Source: Campylobacteraceae bacterium
GTDB taxonomy: Bacteria; Campylobacterota; Campylobacteria; Campylobacterales; Sulfurospirillaceae
NCBI GenBank assembly: GCA_019162915.1
Contig: JAFLKZ010000192.1
Location: 1-5,874 of the forward strand
DNA: 5,874 bases
Direction of reading: 5' to 3'
In this document: one piece after another, positions 5,562-5,874 of the stretch
Numbering within the stretch: the stretch's first letter is position 1
How the letters are laid out: each line of letters begins with the position of its first letter
Translations under genes and position numbers: made by a program
Notes under the pieces: model-generated
Databases searched by the model: none
What the model saw: only the letters and a program-made list of their open reading frames with translations
Told to the model about the DNA's origin: nothing

Positions 5562-5805
5562 TCAACCCCCTAAATAATGCTCTGTAATATTCGCTCGATT
5601 ATGTTTCATCTCCCAAGAAACTGCTTGCAGACACTGCTCATAAGTGTATCCTGCTTTTGCATACTCCATCATTCTCCGTTTACAAAAATTCCACCTCAAA
5701 GAATGAGATCCCTCCGGCTTTATTCCCATCCTCTCGCAAGTACTTCGGATGTCATAAGTGTATTTTTGTCGATCAATTTTAAAGCGTTTATTGGTTTTAA
5801 AGTGG
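5562..5805 (-). pseudogene. Tyrosine recombinase (phage-type integrase), C-terminal remnant
   Basis: A minus-strand frame of about 80 codons ends at TGA (complement of 5562-5564) and encodes the catalytic end of a tyrosine recombinase. G-S-H-S-L-R-W-N-F carries the H-x-L-R motif, AKAGYTYEQCLQAVSWEMKH leads to the second His/Arg (K-H-N-R), and I-T-E-H-Y-L-G holds the Tyr nucleophile. The N-terminal DNA-binding part and the first catalytic Arg are missing, so it is inactive. The frame stays open to a stop at 5835-5837, but the IS-like terminus starting near 5806 probably cut the gene. It lies directly upstream of, and in the same direction as, the AT-rich operon, and may have once moved that cargo. 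Confidence 0.7.
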
Positions 5806-5874
5806 TGTAATAACCGATTATGTAAAAATCGGAGTTATTCGGACAGCAAATCGGAACATGTCTGGACACTGTAA
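5806..5874. mobile_element. Probable IS21-like insertion sequence terminus, running off the window end
   Basis: The end of the window begins TGTAATAACCGATT and holds several related short repeats (TCGGA at 5829-5833, 5839-5843 and 5851-5855, then a variant TCTGGA at 5861-5866). It also has a 6-bp inverted repeat CCGATT/AATCGG (5814-5819 with 5827-5832). IS21-family ends start with TGT and carry multiple subterminal transposase-binding repeats, which is the basis for the call. No transposase gene is visible, so the family is a guess and the element identity is open. It abuts the integrase remnant. Confidence 0.4.

Noticed and set aside
5577..5810. 77-codon + strand frame.
   Set aside because: It is antisense to the tyrosine-recombinase remnant, whose motifs are clear on the minus strand.
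1..5874. CRISPR array, tRNA or rRNA genes.
   Set aside because: No regularly spaced repeats, no cloverleaf-like or ribosomal sequence was seen on either strand.

Overview
The window looks like accessory (plasmid or integrative-element) DNA of a bacterium, plausibly a Campylobacterota of the Sulfuricurvum/Sulfurimonas type. This rests on indirect signs only: a moderately GC-rich block of small plasmid-like genes, a strongly AT-rich cargo block, and an extended -10 promoter of the TTTTTGnTATAAT form typical of that phylum. No host marker gene is present, so the assignment is inference.

Layout. (1) Bases 1-1700, + strand: a tightly packed run of small genes with 4-20 nt overlaps or very short gaps. 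They are the end of a coiled-coil protein, a stand-alone WGR-domain protein, three small membrane proteins, a charged soluble protein and a 36-residue single-pass peptide. A further small gene (H-x2-R-x3-R type) starts at about 1737 and is cut near 1905. (2) Bases ~1905-2516: mobile-element wreckage. It holds the N-terminal quarter of an IS110-family transposase (minus strand), a structured non-coding stretch upstream of it where a bridge RNA would lie, and a possible IS30-like C-terminal scrap. (3) Bases 2517-5352, minus strand: an AT-rich, intact three-gene operon encoding, in transcription order, an sce7726-family PD-(D/E)xK nuclease-like protein, an sce7725-family protein, and a Zn-finger plus RES-domain protein. 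It has a good promoter at about 5405-5417. (4) Bases 5353-5874: the promoter region, the C-terminal remnant of a tyrosine recombinase (minus strand), and a probable IS21-like terminus running off the window end.

The main point of interest is the three-gene operon. A nuclease-fold protein, a conserved protein of unknown function and a RES protein (RES toxins of the RES-Xre class destroy NAD+) are translationally coupled and sit between mobile-element debris and an integrase remnant. This layout is that of a horizontally moved defence cassette. An anti-phage, abortive-infection type role is my inference; nothing in the sequence proves it. The second point is the IS110 upstream region with its nested inverted repeats. 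The left gene run looks like plasmid backbone or conjugation-associated cargo of unknown function.
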